From positions 22,511,235 through 22,575,234 of the forward strand of contig OX031069.1 in the NCBI GenBank assembly GCA_943736015.1: a stretch of DNA of 64,000 nucleotides, in the 5' to 3' direction. Each line of letters begins with the position of its first letter. Position 1 is the stretch's first letter. Of the stretch, positions 63,556 to 64,000 are shown piece after piece. Below the pieces are notes generated by a model. That model did no database searches and was not told the origin of the DNA. It worked only from the letters and a program-made list of their open reading frames with translations. Position numbers and translations under genes: made by a program. Source of the stretch: Tridacna crocea. Lineage: Eukaryota; Mollusca; Bivalvia; Cardiida; Cardiidae.

Positions 63556-64000
63556 CCACACGCTTTGAACAGAAGGTTAATGCAAAGAGTATCAGCTGGT
63601 CTACGTATTCTTCGCAGGCTGACCTGTGCCGAAACCTTTTGCTATTTGTAAACTATCTGCATGTCAATGAGCTATTTTACCTTATTAGCCAGTCCTTTAA
63701 TTGACATAGTGGATTTTATGAATTCATAACAAAGTGACGATTCGCTTGGTTCAATGAATCACGCAGATGCAGTATGCCTCCTTTTGGCACAGAGTGGCTT
63801 AGACATAAAGTTCTTCTTGGCCATTTTCCCCCACTTTTTTTTGAAAACACGTGCACGTTTTTTGGCAGGGGATAAACAAAATGATTTAAGTCTTTTTGTG
63901 TGTTTGTGTGGGGGTGGGGCGGGGTGGGGGGGGGCGAAGACAGAAGGTAACTTTTTACCTAACAGTCCTGGGAAAAAAGCCGATCCTGAGGGGAAAAAAG
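63556..64000. other. no gene; GATGCA..CTCCTTTT repeat trace and G-rich run
   Basis: CGCAGGCTGACCTGTGCCG and CACGCAGATGCAGTATGCCT resemble the repeat at 58100-58430. Confidence 0.4.
63910..63934 (+). other. G-quadruplex-type motif
   Basis: Four G-runs (5, 4, 4 and 9) are separated by single bases (T, C, T). Confidence 0.7.

Overview
The window is a stretch of animal nuclear genome. It is visibly AT-rich and full of introns and repeats, with two well-conserved metazoan genes split by GT-AG introns, no operons and no bacterial signals. The repeat landscape fits a mollusc, most likely a bivalve: tRNA-headed SINEs ending near GGCGTTAAACACC, mobile elements with a core of ~155-165 bp tandem units, and many palindromic MITEs. 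That placement is inference from repeat style and gene content.

Layout. 1-14.4 kb: tandem-core repeat elements of three or four unrelated families, TTAA-flanked palindromic MITEs, and minus-strand exons of a CYP4-type cytochrome P450 (7817-8016, 10567-10647, 14293-14418), one of them frameshifted. 16.8-21.6 kb: a three-deep transposon nest, in which a hAT-like element (8-bp target duplication CTTTCTGG) holds a piggyBac element (TTAA) and that holds a decayed mariner (TA). 22.2-27.4 kb: two more tandem-core elements, one broken by a TA-flanked inverted-repeat element that itself contains a second element with a 7-bp duplication. 27.9-30.6 kb: a further tandem-core composite with a 945-bp inverted-repeat element inside. 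30.6-39.4 kb: mostly MITEs, a SINE, foldbacks and unassigned sequence.

39.98-56.6 kb is the genic core. METTL6 (tRNA m3C methyltransferase; 5 coding exons, 288 aa) lies on the minus strand and EAF (ELL-associated elongation factor; 7 coding exons, 234 aa) on the plus strand. Their translation starts are about 1.77 kb apart, head to head. As I recall, human METTL6 and EAF1 are also divergent neighbours, so this may be an ancient shared promoter pair. Both genes' introns, and the METTL6 3' side, are packed with palindromic MITEs. 56.6-64 kb: more MITEs, SINE copies, foldbacks, a trinucleotide microsatellite and a G-quadruplex-type run.

The main novelty is the mobile-element biology. About 60 copies of a ~225-bp TTAA-flanked MITE carry a near-perfect central hairpin of ~60 bp (two arm types and one hybrid). 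Some copies are chained through shared TTAA sites, some sit inside other repeats, and one has lost exactly the hairpin. Several unrelated tandem-core families share one terminal architecture: subterminal inverted repeats, then a 3' stem-loop, then TAAAAA. All family assignments were made by eye.
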